46,425 bases of DNA from Bacteroidaceae bacterium (GTDB lineage: Bacteria > Bacteroidota > Bacteroidia > Bacteroidales > Bacteroidaceae), in assembly GCA_024683455.1 (NCBI GenBank), contig JAIKYE010000073.1:1-46425 (forward strand), read 5' to 3'. This document shows, in pieces, positions 34,834 to 43,840 of the stretch (within the stretch, counting starts at the first letter, position 1; the number at the start of each line of letters is the position of its first letter). The notes beneath the pieces were generated by a model, which made no database searches, had not been told where the DNA came from, and saw only the letters and a program-made list of their open reading frames with translations. The translations under genes and the position numbers were made by a program.

Positions 34834-36171
34834 TTACTGAATCTTGTATTTAAAGAACCAAGATTCCTTGAAGGTGATACCCAGATTCAGCATAAAATAG
34901 TTCTCTGTGATTTGGTTTGAAACGCTTGGTGCTCGTCTGATCCATTCAAGACCAATGTTCAAGACAGAGCCGTTAAGGGGAGCTTTGGCGGTGAATGGAA
35001 GCGGCAGTCCCAATCCTGCTGTTACTGAGTATTCCTTGGGTCCGTTCTGGCCGTTAATCTTCAGGTAGGAAGAAGAGTAGTTGGCACCAACGCGATACTG
35101 AATGCGTTTCCAGTAACGCTCACCGTCTGCCTTAGGTGTGTATTGAGCTCCAATTGCAACATGAAACCTGTTCTGGTAACCTCCGGTCTGAGAGATATAC
35201 TTAGGTTCACCACCTACGGTAACTAACTGTGGTGAACGGCATGAACCCCACAGCTCCTGTTTGTAGTCCAGTCCTACCAGCAGTTTATCCTTGTGTTTCC
35301 ATATAGCACCTACACCATAGGTATAGGGAAGGTCAAAGGCATTCTTAACCGTATCTATGGGAACACTGTTTTCTTGTTCGTCTGCATATCTGGTCATGGT
35401 GGCATCGCTCTTTACTTTATGGCCAATGCTTGTCGTGGCACCCATAATTAGCACATCATTTGTGGTAAGTTTGATTGGGTGTTGAGCACCAAAGTCCAGC
35501 TTCCATGTTAATATTTCTGCATTTTGCAGAGAATTCAGTCCGTTGTATGTCGTTGATGTCGAATTGCCAGAATAATAGGTTTGCAATACCGTGTGTAGGT
35601 AATCACCCCAGATAATGCTTGCGTTAGCACCTACTGACAGTTGTTTGAAGACTTTGTATCCTAAACCCAGATAGGCTTGGTGTAAACCACCTTCTCCACT
35701 GTAGTTGGTGATGCTGGTGATGGTTTGTTGTGTGTTGGGGTCTTTGGCAACCTTGCTCGTGTTGGTAAAATTATATCCTATAGAGGTATAAGGCATAAAA
35801 CCCACAGAAAGGCCTAAGTTCTTGTATAATCTCAGCCCAACATCTACATAATCCAGTTTGCACTGATAGACGTTAACACTCTTGCCGTTTTGCTTCATAT
35901 TACCATAGGCGGCAGACATGCCTGCATCCAGTAAAATGGTAATGGAGTCAATCGCCGAGTATGATGCAGGGTTGAGAGTATTAATGCGGTTACCAGCCCG
36001 GAAACCTAAACCTACGCCGCCCATACTTTTGTTAAAGCCCTGTGCCTGATTCTCCAGCGTTCCCAATCCAAATCTGGAATATGAAGAACTGCTTCCGTTG
36101 CTTTGTGCCAGTATGTTTGTGCACATTGTGCAAGCCAGTATAAAAACTCCTATTTTACTGAATCTGATCAT
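34834..36171 (-). CDS. Outer-membrane beta-barrel protein (FadL/OMPP1-like)
   Basis: A 445-residue exported protein. The signal peptide covers about residues 1-22 (VFILACTMCTNILAQ). The rest has many alternating amphipathic strands with aromatic ends and a terminal Phe-rich strand (NYFMLNLGITFKESWFF). The N-terminal segment SYSRFGLGTLENQAQGF followed by MGGVGLGFRAGNRINTLNPAS is typical of FadL/TodX-like barrels in Bacteroidetes. The cargo is unknown. Its start overlaps coaX by 17 bp and lptC begins 17 bp downstream, so it belongs to the envelope cluster. Confidence 0.85.
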   Translation of the reverse strand: MIRFSKIGVFILACTMCTNILAQSNGSSSSYSRFGLGTLENQAQGFNKSMGGVGLGFRAGNRINTLNPASYSAIDSITILLDAGMSAAYGNMKQNGKSVNVYQCKLDYVDVGLRLYKNLGLSVGFMPYTSIGYNFTNTSKVAKDPNTQQTITSITNYSGEGGLHQAYLGLGYKVFKQLSVGANASIIWGDYLHTVLQTYYSGNSTSTTYNGLNSLQNAEILTWKLDFGAQHPIKLTTNDVLIMGATTSIGHKVKSDATMTRYADEQENSVPIDTVKNAFDLPYTYGVGAIWKHKDKLLVGLDYKQELWGSCRSPQLVTVGGEPKYISQTGGYQNRFHVAIGAQYTPKADGERYWKRIQYRVGANYSSSYLKINGQNGPKEYSVTAGLGLPLPFTAKAPLNGSVLNIGLEWIRRAPSVSNQITENYFMLNLGITFKESWFFKYKIQ

Positions 36172-36889
36172 AATTGTAGTCTAATATCTTATTGAGTCCT
36201 CTTGGAACAATAAATTTGTCCGCAAAGATGCTGTTCTTGATGTTTGTGTCAAAGTTAATCTTGTCTCCACCTGTCAGGAAAACTAACAGATTGGGGTATT
36301 TGGCCCGCATGGATTTGATGTAGCCCTCTATCTCGTATTTCATACCACGCAGCACACCAGATCGGATGGCTGTTTCTGTATTGTAGCCAAGGCCTGGTAC
36401 TTCACCTTCAGCCTGTACAAGTGGCAGACGTACCGTATATTCGTGTAGGGCATGAAGTCTCATCTGCATGCCGGGAGCTATGTTACCGCCCCAGTAATTC
36501 TTTTTGGCATCTATCACATCGTATGTTATGCAGGTTCCGGCATCTATAATCAGGATATCTTTTTCCGGCTTCAGAATGCTGGCACCTACCGCGGCTGCCA
36601 GACGGTCGGAGCCTAAGGTGTGGGGCGTTTTGTACATATTGCAGATAGGAATGGGTGTGTCAGGTGTAAAGCGCAGTATGGGAAAAGGCATGCTGGTTAG
36701 CATTTCTTCTACTGCGTCGGGGATACCTATAACAGATCCTATAATGCCACATTCAAAGTGGTATTTGCTTGCAAACGCTGGCAGTGCAGCCAGTGTTTCG
36801 TTACTCGTTTTTATCTCCTCTACGGGATCTTCTCCGTCAAAGGCTACTAATTTGGCAACGGTGTTGCCTATGTCTATTATCAATTTCAC
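36155..36889 (-). CDS. coaX: Type III pantothenate kinase
   Basis: A 244-residue CoaX, phosphorylating pantothenate in the first step of CoA synthesis. ASKHA-fold motifs are LIIDIGNTVAKLV at the start, TPHTLGSDRLAAAVGA and LIIDAGTCITYDVID. The start codon is GTG (complement of 36887-36889); the protein then begins MKLIIDIGN exactly as the family expects. The TACCTTTG box ends only five bases upstream of this GTG, so the transcript should be leaderless or nearly so. It is the first gene of coaX-barrel-lptC-CorC. Confidence 0.95.
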   Translation of the reverse strand: MKLIIDIGNTVAKLVAFDGEDPVEEIKTSNETLAALPAFASKYHFECGIIGSVIGIPDAVEEMLTSMPFPILRFTPDTPIPICNMYKTPHTLGSDRLAAAVGASILKPEKDILIIDAGTCITYDVIDAKKNYWGGNIAPGMQMRLHALHEYTVRLPLVQAEGEVPGLGYNTETAIRSGVLRGMKYEIEGYIKSMRAKYPNLLVFLTGGDKINFDTNIKNSIFADKFIVPRGLNKILDYNYDQIQ

Positions 36890-36894
36890 GGGCT

Positions 36895-36902
36895 CAAAGG
36901 TA
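36895..36902 (-). promoter_or_regulatory. -7 promoter element for coaX
   Basis: The minus strand reads TACCTTTG. Five bases separate it from the GTG start. It shares a 120-bp divergent intergenic region with the DUF4105 promoter. Confidence 0.7.
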
Positions 36903-36997
36903 CAATATTTATTTGAGATAAGAAGCTACAAAACTGAAAGTTTTACATTCCTTAGCAAAAATATGGTTAAAAGGCACCTCCTTTTGTAAAAAAGACT

Positions 36998-37005
36998 TAC
37001 TTTTG
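36998..37005 (+). promoter_or_regulatory. -7 promoter element for the DUF4105 gene
   Basis: TACTTTTG matches TAnnTTTG. Only four bases separate it from the ATG at 37010, so the expected transcription start is at or beside the A of the start codon. Confidence 0.65.
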
Positions 37006-37009
37006 TGCC

Positions 37010-38191
37010 ATGATTTTAAGACGGATTTTTTTGTTTTTGGCATTTTTGCCTCTTGTGTTATGGGGGTATGCACAGCAGTTGGATAGTATTCGGGCCAGCC
37101 TGATAACGTGTTCTCCAGGGCAGGAGGTTTATGCTTTGTATGGCCATACGGCGCTTCGTCTTCAGAATTTTACAGCTGACCAGGATCTCGTCTTCAATTA
37201 TGGCGTCTTTTCGTTCAAACAACCTCATTTCATATGGCGCTTTGTTCGTGGAAAGTGTGATTATATGGTGGTTCCTGTTCCTTGGACGTATTTTACTCGT
37301 GAATATGAGGAGCGTGGGTCTTCTATTACGGAACAGGTGCTGAATCTGACACCTCAGGAAGCGAACCGTTTGTGGGTCAATATGCAGGTAGAGTGCCAAC
37401 CGGAGAATCGGCAGTACAGATATAATTTCCTTTACAATAATTGTACTACTAAGGTTAGGGATGCTATAGAGCGATGTGTCGAAGGACGTGTTGTTTATCC
37501 TGACAGTATTCCGTTATATACCCATCGACAAATGCTGCACCAGTACACGAGGGAACACCCTTGGGCACAGGAAGGAAACGATATTCTGCTGGGATCGGCT
37601 GTTGATACTTCGCTGAGTGCCCGAGCTGCCATGTTTGCTCCTGAGTATATGCTCAGGTATGCAGATAATGCTTTTATTTATGCGGAAAATAACGACAAGC
37701 GTCCCTTGGTTATCGGTAGAGAAATTCTTTTACAGAAGAGAGAGCTGAAAATTGGACCGGAATTTCCGCTGTTACCTACGCAAGCGATGCTTGTCTTGTT
37801 GGCCTTTTCTGTATTGATTGTATTGCTGGAGCGTTGGCTTAATAGACAGTGTTGGCTGTGGGATGTGGTCTTGCTTTTGGGACAGGGTGCAGGAGGGCTG
37901 GTGCTCCTCTTTATGTTCCTCTTTTCAGAACATCCTGCTGTGGACAGTAACTGGCAGATTTGGGTGCTTAATCCGATTGTGTTGATTGCACTTCCGAGTG
38001 TGATAAAAGCAGCATACAAGCATAAAAAGACCTTATGGCATGCGGTGTTTTTTGTAATTTTATCTATTTTTGTGGTATTTTCTCCTTGGATGCCACAGGA
38101 ATTTGGAAAAATAATTGTACCTTTGGCGCTAACTTTGCTCACAAGGCCTATAAGTTATTACTTATACTACCGTAAGAACAATACAAAATGA
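37010..38191 (+). CDS. DUF4105 (Lnb N-terminal domain-like) membrane protein
   Basis: A 393-residue protein. After a signal peptide (about 1-21, FLFLAFLPLVLWGYAQQ) the DUF4105 domain covers about 25-235. It has YALYGHTALRL with a conserved His and YNFLYNNCTTKVRDAI with a conserved Cys, the presumed catalytic pair of this papain-like fold. The C-terminal 150 residues hold about five transmembrane helices (MLVLLAFSVLIVLLERWL onward). It is probably an envelope enzyme with unknown substrate. Its stop overlaps the next start by four bases (ATGA), so the two products are likely made together. Confidence 0.88.
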   Translation: MILRRIFLFLAFLPLVLWGYAQQLDSIRASLITCSPGQEVYALYGHTALRLQNFTADQDLVFNYGVFSFKQPHFIWRFVRGKCDYMVVPVPWTYFTREYEERGSSITEQVLNLTPQEANRLWVNMQVECQPENRQYRYNFLYNNCTTKVRDAIERCVEGRVVYPDSIPLYTHRQMLHQYTREHPWAQEGNDILLGSAVDTSLSARAAMFAPEYMLRYADNAFIYAENNDKRPLVIGREILLQKRELKIGPEFPLLPTQAMLVLLAFSVLIVLLERWLNRQCWLWDVVLLLGQGAGGLVLLFMFLFSEHPAVDSNWQIWVLNPIVLIALPSVIKAAYKHKKTLWHAVFFVILSIFVVFSPWMPQEFGKIIVPLALTLLTRPISYYLYYRKNNTK

Positions 38192-39771
38192 CGCCAAAAG
38201 GAAATAGGTTTATATCGTCGCTCGTGGCATTGCTTGCCATCATGGGAGCCGAGGCGCAGACAACGTCTGAGGTGCCCAGTTTGGTGGTGAATGTCATCAT
38301 CGACCAGCTCCGCTCTGATTATCTGGAGGCCTTCTCGCCTCTTTATGGGCAGGGAGGTTTTGCCCGTCTGATGGAGAAAGGTCGTATGTACACGCAGGCT
38401 GAGTATCCTTTTGATGGACCTGATGCTGCGTCGTCTGTAGCCTGTTTTGTTACGGGAACCAGTCCTTATGAGAATGGTATCGTAGGCCAGCGATGGTTAG
38501 ACCGGCAGACACTGCAGCCCGTATTCTGCGTTGATGATAATAATTTCACTGGACTTTTTACGTTAGATAAGTCCTCACCCCAGTATCTTGCAGTTTCTAC
38601 TATCGGAGATGAACTGAAGGTTGCCAGTGAGGGTAAGAGCGTGGTACTTTCTATCGCTCCCAACCGTGATGCAGCAGTCCTTTCGGCCGGTCATGCTGCC
38701 GATGGAGCTATATGGCTTGATGATTGGACTGGTCGTATTTCCGGCACTTCTTATTATGGCGCCTTACCCAGTTGGGCTACAGACTTAGATACCGATAATT
38801 CTCTTGCTTCACGCATAGGAAATATTGTTTGGAAGCCACTCAATGATGAGGTGGTCAATTTCAGCTACTTTGTTTTTGAGGGAAGTAAGAAGCCTTTCAG
38901 CCACAAGTTCTCTGGTGACCGAAAGTTCCGTCAGTTCAAGGCCAGTTCTTGTGTAAATGACGAGGTTAATTTGATTGTCAAGCAGCTCTTGGATAAAACC
39001 TGCATCGGTACCGATGGAATACCTGACATGTTGAATCTTACCTATTATGCAGGAGGTTTGGATCACGAGTCAGATTCCAAGTATGCCATGGAGGTGCAGG
39101 ATACCTATGCACGTCTTGACCGACAGTTGGAGGAGCTTATTGATGCAGTAGAGAATAAGGTTGGACGTGATAAGGCTCTGTTTGTTGTAACCAGCACAGG
39201 TTATTGCGATAGCGAGGATGCCAAGGATCTCAGTCTGTACCGTATTCCTACGGGTACTTTCTCTATCACCAAGGCTAAGCTCCTGCTTAACATGTATCTC
39301 ATTGCCGTTTACGGTCCTGGTGACTATGTAGAGACTGTGATGGGTAATGAACTTTACCTGAATCTGAAGCTGATTGAAAGCAAGAACCTGAACCTTACAG
39401 AGGTGTTGGAGCGTAGCAGCGATTTTCTGATTCAGCTCAGTGGCGTCAAGGATGTCTATACCAGTCAGCGTTTGGCACTGGGAGCCGGTACACCAGGTAT
39501 CAGTAAGCTTCGCAATGCATACAATCCCAAATGTTCAGGGGATATTACTATACAGGTTTCACCAGGTTGGAATCTGAGAAACGAGGACACGCTTGAGCAA
39601 TCTTTTGCCCGCGAGTCATATATGGGCTTTCCACTCTTCCTCTTTGGATGTGGAGTGGCCCCAGAAAAAGTACACATTCCGGTTAGCATAGATAGGGTAG
39701 CGCCTACGATATCCAAGGCGCTGCGTATCCGTGCTCCGAACGGATGTTCCCAGGCTCCGCTGAATTATTAA
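38188..39771 (+). CDS. Alkaline-phosphatase-superfamily protein, probably catalytically inactive
   Basis: A 527-residue exported protein (signal peptide about 1-24) with the fold of PafA-type phosphatases/phosphodiesterases: VVNVIIDQLRSDYLEAF with the first metal Asp39, TGTSPYENGIVGQRWLD, MEVQDTYARLDRQLEEL, and a C-terminal DRVAPTISKALRI. By eye alignment the nucleophile Thr is replaced (Ala80 in PDAASSVACFVTG), the DxxxH site has become GGLDH, the Asp-His pair is STGY, and no late His ligand is seen before FPLFLFG. It thus lacks most metal ligands and may be a structural or regulatory pseudo-enzyme. It is coupled to the DUF4105 gene and followed by secA. Confidence 0.85.
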   Translation: MTPKGNRFISSLVALLAIMGAEAQTTSEVPSLVVNVIIDQLRSDYLEAFSPLYGQGGFARLMEKGRMYTQAEYPFDGPDAASSVACFVTGTSPYENGIVGQRWLDRQTLQPVFCVDDNNFTGLFTLDKSSPQYLAVSTIGDELKVASEGKSVVLSIAPNRDAAVLSAGHAADGAIWLDDWTGRISGTSYYGALPSWATDLDTDNSLASRIGNIVWKPLNDEVVNFSYFVFEGSKKPFSHKFSGDRKFRQFKASSCVNDEVNLIVKQLLDKTCIGTDGIPDMLNLTYYAGGLDHESDSKYAMEVQDTYARLDRQLEELIDAVENKVGRDKALFVVTSTGYCDSEDAKDLSLYRIPTGTFSITKAKLLLNMYLIAVYGPGDYVETVMGNELYLNLKLIESKNLNLTEVLERSSDFLIQLSGVKDVYTSQRLALGAGTPGISKLRNAYNPKCSGDITIQVSPGWNLRNEDTLEQSFARESYMGFPLFLFGCGVAPEKVHIPVSIDRVAPTISKALRIRAPNGCSQAPLNY

Positions 39772-39777
39772 GCAAAG

Positions 39778-39813
39778 CCTCACCCCCAACCCCTCTCCCG
39801 TGGGCGAGGGGAG
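39778..39813. repeat. REP-like GC-rich palindromic element
   Basis: A 36-bp element starting seven bases after the phosphatase-like gene. CCCCTCTCCC (39790-39799) pairs with GGGCGAGGGG (39802-39811) with one mismatch. The flank CCTCACCCCCAA is shared in inverse orientation with the element at 43775-43808. Confidence 0.85.
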
Positions 39814-39841
39814 AAGTGAAAGATTGAAAAATATAATAATG

Positions 39842-39869
39842 TTCAATGATCAATATTCAATGATCAATG
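39842..39869. repeat. Heptamer repeat upstream of secA
   Basis: Four 7-mers in phase: TTCAATG, ATCAATA, TTCAATG, ATCAATG, a 14-bp unit repeated with one change. It ends 15 bp before the secA ATG. Confidence 0.8.
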
Positions 39870-39884
39870 ATTTAAAATAGAAAT

Positions 39885-42800
39885 ATGGATATAGCAAAGA
39901 TATTAGTTAAGATTTTTGGTGATAAGAAGTCACGTGACCTCAAGGCTTATCGCCCTCTTGTAGAGAGCGTACTGAATATTTATCCTGAGATTCAGGCACT
40001 CAGCAACGATGAGTTGCGTGCCCGTACTCAGCAGATTAAGGAACGTATTCAGGGCTCAGCCAGTGAGTTGCGTGCTCAGATAAAGGAACTCAAGGATCGC
40101 ATTCCCAATACAGATATTCAGGATCGTGCTCCTATCTTCCATCAGATAGATAAGTTGGAGAAGGATGTACTTGAGGTATTGGAGAAAGCCCTTGATGAGG
40201 CTCGTGCCGAGGTGTTTGCCATTGTCAAGAGTACTGCCGAGCGTTTGGCTCATGCTGAGAATGGCGTGATAGAGGTGACGGCTAACGATTTCGACCGTGA
40301 GCTGGCTGCTACACACGACTTTGTGGAGATTGAGGGTGATAAGGCCATTTACCATAATCACTGGATTGCCGGTGGTAATGATCTTCTGTGGGATATGGTA
40401 CACTTTGATGTTCAGCTCTTCGGAGGTACCGTTCTGCATCAGGGTAAGATTGCTGAGATGTTCACCGGTGAAGGTAAGACCCTCACGGCTACACTCCCCG
40501 TCTTCCTGAATGCTCTAACAGGTAATGGCGTTCATGTGGTAACCGTTAATGATTATCTGGCTAAGCGTGACTCTGAGTGGATGGGTCCCATCTATATGTT
40601 CCATGGCTTGAGCGTAGATTGTATCGATAAGCACCAGCCCAATAGCGAAGCTCGTCGTAAGGCTTATATGGCTGATATTACCTTTGGTACCAACAACGAG
40701 TTTGGTTTCGACTATCTGCGTGATAATATGGCTCAGGATCCCAAAGACCTGGTACAGCGTATGCACAACTATGCTATTGTGGATGAGGTCGATTCTGTCC
40801 TCATTGATGATGCGCGTACACCTCTTATTATTAGTGGACCTGTTCCCAAGGGAGACGATCAGCAGTTCGAGGAGTATCAGCCTCTGGTAGAGCGTTTGGT
40901 AAATGTACAGCGTCAGTTGGCTACCCAGTATTTGGCTGATGCCAAGAAGCTTATTACAGAAGGTTCTGAGCAAGGCGACAAGCAGAAGACCGCCGAGGGA
41001 TTCCTCTCCCTCTTCCGCTCTCACAAGGCTCTTCCCAAGAACAAACCCCTTATCAAGTTCCTCTCTGAGCCAGGTATCAAGGCTGGTATGCTCAGCACCG
41101 AGGAGATTTACATGGAGAACAACAACCGTCGTATGCACGAGGCTACAGATCCTCTGTACTTTGTTGTTGATGAAAAACAGAACAGCGTTGACCTTACCGA
41201 TAAGGGTAACGAGTGGCTGGCTTCTCAGGTCAATGATGCCGACCTCTTCGTGCTTCCAGATATTGGCTCTGAGATGCACAAGATTGACTCTACCAATATG
41301 AGTGCCGAAGAGAAGGTGGAGGCTAAGGATAAAGTCTTTAATGACTATGCTGCCAAGAGCGAACGTGTACATACTATTCAGCAGTTGCTGAAAGCTTACA
41401 CCATGTTCAACCTGAATGACGAGTATGTAATTCAGGATGGTGAGATAAAGATTGTAGATGAGCAGACAGGCCGTATCATGGAAGGCCGTCGTTGGAGTGA
41501 TGGCTTGCATCAGGCTGTCGAGGCTAAGGAGCACGTAAAAGTACAGGCTGCCACACAGACTTATGCTACTATCACCTTGCAGAACTACTTCCGTATGTAT
41601 CACAAGTTGTCTGGTATGACCGGTACAGCTATCACCGAGGCTGGTGAGTTCTGGGACATCTATAAGCTGGACGTTGTGGAGGTTCCCACCAACCGCGAGG
41701 TGATACGTATTGATATGAATGACCGTGTTTATCGTACACAGCGCGAGAAGTACAAGGCTGTAATTCAGGAAGTAGAGAATATGCGTAATGCAGGTCGTCC
41801 TGTCTTGGTAGGTACTACCAGCGTGGAGATTTCTGAGATGCTGAGCAAGATGCTTCAGATGCGTAAGATACCTCATCAGGTCTTGAATGCCAAACTTCAC
41901 CAAAAGGAAGCTGATATTGTAGCTAAGGCTGGTACCAGCACTCTCACAACCGTTATGGAGGACGGACAGTCTGTCGAGCGTATGTTGGGTACCGTAACCA
42001 TTGCTACCAATATGGCAGGTCGTGGTACGGATATCAAGCTTACTCCCGAGGTGAAGGCTGCCGGCGGTTTGGCCATCATTGGTACAGAGCGTCACGAAAG
42101 CCGCCGTGTTGACCGTCAGTTACGTGGTCGTTCCGGTCGTCAGGGTGACCCTGGTAGCAGTGTCTTCTTTGTTTCTATCGAGGATAAGCTGATGCGTCTT
42201 TTCGCCAGCGAGCGTATAGCCCGTGTGATGGACCGCTTGGGCTTCAAGGAAGGCGAGATGATAGAGCACAGCATGATTACTCGTAGCATCGAGAATGCTC
42301 AGAAGAAGGTAGAGGAGAACCACTTCGGTGTTCGTAAGCGTCTGTTGGAGTATGATGATGTGATGAACAAGCAGCGTACCGTTATCTATGAGAAGCGTCG
42401 TCATGCCCTGATGGGAGAACGCCTCGGTATGGATATCAGCGATATGATTTGGGACCGCGTATGCAATATCATGGAGAATAATGATTATCAGGGTTGCCAG
42501 CAGTGCTTCCTTGAGATTATGGCCATGGAGTTCCCCCTCACACAGGAGAAATTCGAGGATGGAAGCATTCCCGAACTGGAGGAAGAGGTATATCAGAATG
42601 TATTGAAGCGCTTTAGCCAGAAAACAGACATCATGGCAAACAACGCTTACAAGGCTGTGAAGTTTGTTTACGAAGGTCCTCAGGGGCAAATGTACGAGAA
42701 TATGATGTTCCCCGTTGTAGCAGGAAATCGCCAGTATAACATCCCCTCTAACCTCAAGGAAGCATATGATACGCAGGCACGCAGCGTGGTAACATCTTTC

Positions 42801-43247
42801 CACAAGGCACTTATTCTGCATACTATCGATGATGCCTGGAAGGAGAACTTACGCCTTTTGGACGAACTGAAACACAGCGTTCACAATGCCAGCTATGAGC
42901 AGAAGGATCCCCTGTTGATCTTCAAGTTGGAGAGCGTGAAACTCTTTGATGACATGGTTAATCGTATCAACGACCGCACAGTATCTGTTCTTATGCGTGC
43001 TATGGTGCCGGAGCTACAGATTTCTGATCCTTCTGTACAGCAGGAGATGCCTCGTCAGGAGCGTGTTCGTACTCAGGAGTCACGTGGTGAGCTTACTGAT
43101 GCCGGTCAGCAGCAGGCAGCAGCTCGTGATACGCGCGATCGTCAGCCCGTTCAGCCTATGCGTGCTGAGAAATTGCCAGGACGTAATGATCCCTGTCCTT
43201 GTGGCTCAGGTCTGAAGTTCAAGAATTGTCACGGAAAAAACCTCTAA
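39885..43247 (+). CDS. secA: Preprotein translocase ATPase SecA
   Basis: A 1120-residue SecA, the motor that pushes unfolded proteins through SecYEG. The length fits the long Bacteroidetes form (E. coli 901). Walker A is [20 protein letters not shown], the DEAD region is [20 protein letters not shown], helicase motifs continue with [15 protein letters not shown] and [16 protein letters not shown], and the C terminus ends in the zinc/SecB-type motif [16 protein letters not shown]. Extra length lies in an N-terminal helical insert (about 55-115) and in the region after the first DEAD block (about 335-400). No TAnnTTTG box was seen directly upstream. Confidence 0.98.
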   Translation: MDIAKILVKIFGDKKSRDLKAYRPLVESVLNIYPEIQALSNDELRARTQQIKERIQGSASELRAQIKELKDRIPNTDIQDRAPIFHQIDKLEKDVLEVLEKALDEARAEVFAIVKSTAERLAHAENGVIEVTANDFDRELAATHDFVEIEGDKAIYHNHWIAGGNDLLWDMVHFDVQLFGGTVLHQGKIAEMFTGEGKTLTATLPVFLNALTGNGVHVVTVNDYLAKRDSEWMGPIYMFHGLSVDCIDKHQPNSEARRKAYMADITFGTNNEFGFDYLRDNMAQDPKDLVQRMHNYAIVDEVDSVLIDDARTPLIISGPVPKGDDQQFEEYQPLVERLVNVQRQLATQYLADAKKLITEGSEQGDKQKTAEGFLSLFRSHKALPKNKPLIKFLSEPGIKAGMLSTEEIYMENNNRRMHEATDPLYFVVDEKQNSVDLTDKGNEWLASQVNDADLFVLPDIGSEMHKIDSTNMSAEEKVEAKDKVFNDYAAKSERVHTIQQLLKAYTMFNLNDEYVIQDGEIKIVDEQTGRIMEGRRWSDGLHQAVEAKEHVKVQAATQTYATITLQNYFRMYHKLSGMTGTAITEAGEFWDIYKLDVVEVPTNREVIRIDMNDRVYRTQREKYKAVIQEVENMRNAGRPVLVGTTSVEISEMLSKMLQMRKIPHQVLNAKLHQKEADIVAKAGTSTLTTVMEDGQSVERMLGTVTIATNMAGRGTDIKLTPEVKAAGGLAIIGTERHESRRVDRQLRGRSGRQGDPGSSVFFVSIEDKLMRLFASERIARVMDRLGFKEGEMIEHSMITRSIENAQKKVEENHFGVRKRLLEYDDVMNKQRTVIYEKRRHALMGERLGMDISDMIWDRVCNIMENNDYQGCQQCFLEIMAMEFPLTQEKFEDGSIPELEEEVYQNVLKRFSQKTDIMANNAYKAVKFVYEGPQGQMYENMMFPVVAGNRQYNIPSNLKEAYDTQARSVVTSFHKALILHTIDDAWKENLRLLDELKHSVHNASYEQKDPLLIFKLESVKLFDDMVNRINDRTVSVLMRAMVPELQISDPSVQQEMPRQERVRTQESRGELTDAGQQQAAARDTRDRQPVQPMRAEKLPGRNDPCPCGSGLKFKNCHGKNL

Positions 43248-43263
43248 TACATTATTATATTAC

Positions 43264-43707
43264 ATGAAAGCTTCACAGCAAACCATTCAGCAGATTGAGC
43301 GAACCTTACGCAAGGTTATTGCTAAGTTTCCACAGGAGGCCGATCCTTTGATGACCGACATACACCTGCTGGTAAGTAACTACACTGGTGAGATACGCAC
43401 CTATAATGATGACGACGAAGAATTGGATCGTTGTGTCGTAGAAGAATGGATAAAGAGTCACGAGGAAGACTTCTATGATCAGGCGGCATCCATCCTGCGT
43501 AAGTGTATTCAGGATTTGCGTCCTGAGGTTGAGCAGATGAGCATCTTGCAGCCTTTCTCCTTTGTCCTGATAGACGAGGATCATGAGACCTTGCAGGACC
43601 TTGTTATTATAGACAAGGAGGAGACGGTAGTCTTGGATCATCAGTTGCTGGAAGGCTTTGAAGAAGACCTAGACAATTTCTTTGAGAATCTTATGAAAGA
43701 AGAGTAA
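43264..43707 (+). CDS. Small acidic conserved-looking protein after secA
   Basis: A 147-residue soluble, strongly acidic protein I do not recognise. It starts 16 bp after the secA stop and ends at a strong terminator, so it is probably cotranscribed with secA. Predicted structure: N-terminal helix (QQTIQQIERTLRKVIAKFPQ), a few strands with DIHLLVSNYTGEIRTYNDDDE, a helical middle (AASILRKCIQDLRPEVEQM), strands SFVLIDEDHETLQDLVIID, and an acidic helix at the end. It has no signal peptide or membrane helix. A role with SecA is suggested only by position. Confidence 0.85.
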   Translation: MKASQQTIQQIERTLRKVIAKFPQEADPLMTDIHLLVSNYTGEIRTYNDDDEELDRCVVEEWIKSHEEDFYDQAASILRKCIQDLRPEVEQMSILQPFSFVLIDEDHETLQDLVIIDKEETVVLDHQLLEGFEEDLDNFFENLMKEE

Positions 43708-43708
43708 T

Positions 43709-43738
43709 AAGAAAGGGGCTGATTTCAGCCCCTTTCTT
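43709..43738 (+). terminator. Intrinsic terminator after secA and the small acidic gene
   Basis: A perfect 13-bp stem (43709-43721 with 43726-43738, GAAAGGGGCTG core) has an ATTT loop; the T-rich arm acts as the U-tract. It starts two bases after the stop codon. Confidence 0.85.
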
Positions 43739-43743
43739 ATTTG

Positions 43744-43757
43744 GTTTACAGTTTACA
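43744..43757. repeat. Short heptamer repeat, two units of GTTTACA
   Basis: Two perfect GTTTACA units just after the terminator, resembling the GTTTACC array at 6715-6749. Confidence 0.7.
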
Positions 43758-43774
43758 GTTTTGGTCGTTTGGGT

Positions 43775-43808
43775 CTCCCCTCTCCCCGGAGAGGGGGCGG
43801 GGGTGAGG
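43775..43808. repeat. REP-like GC-rich palindromic element, second intergenic copy
   Basis: 34 bp. A perfect stem CCCCTCTCC (43777-43785) and GGAGAGGGG (43788-43796) is followed by the flank GGGGGTGAGG. It is the inverse orientation of 39778-39813 and lies between the heptamer repeats that flank the 3' ends of two convergent genes. Confidence 0.88.
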
Positions 43809-43812
43809 CTGT

Positions 43813-43840
43813 CTCTACACTCTACACTCTAAACTCTCAA
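43813..43840. repeat. Heptamer repeat next to the DUF4923 gene 3' end
   Basis: Four 7-mers in phase: CTCTACA twice, CTCTAAA, CTCTCAA, ending eight bases before the stop codon of the minus-strand DUF4923 gene. Confidence 0.9.

Noticed and set aside
40515..42095. 526-codon open frame on the minus strand inside secA
   Set aside because: It is fully antisense to an unmistakable SecA. Its product has no recognisable motif and an unnatural His/Thr/Leu-rich composition. The codon bias of secA explains the open frame.
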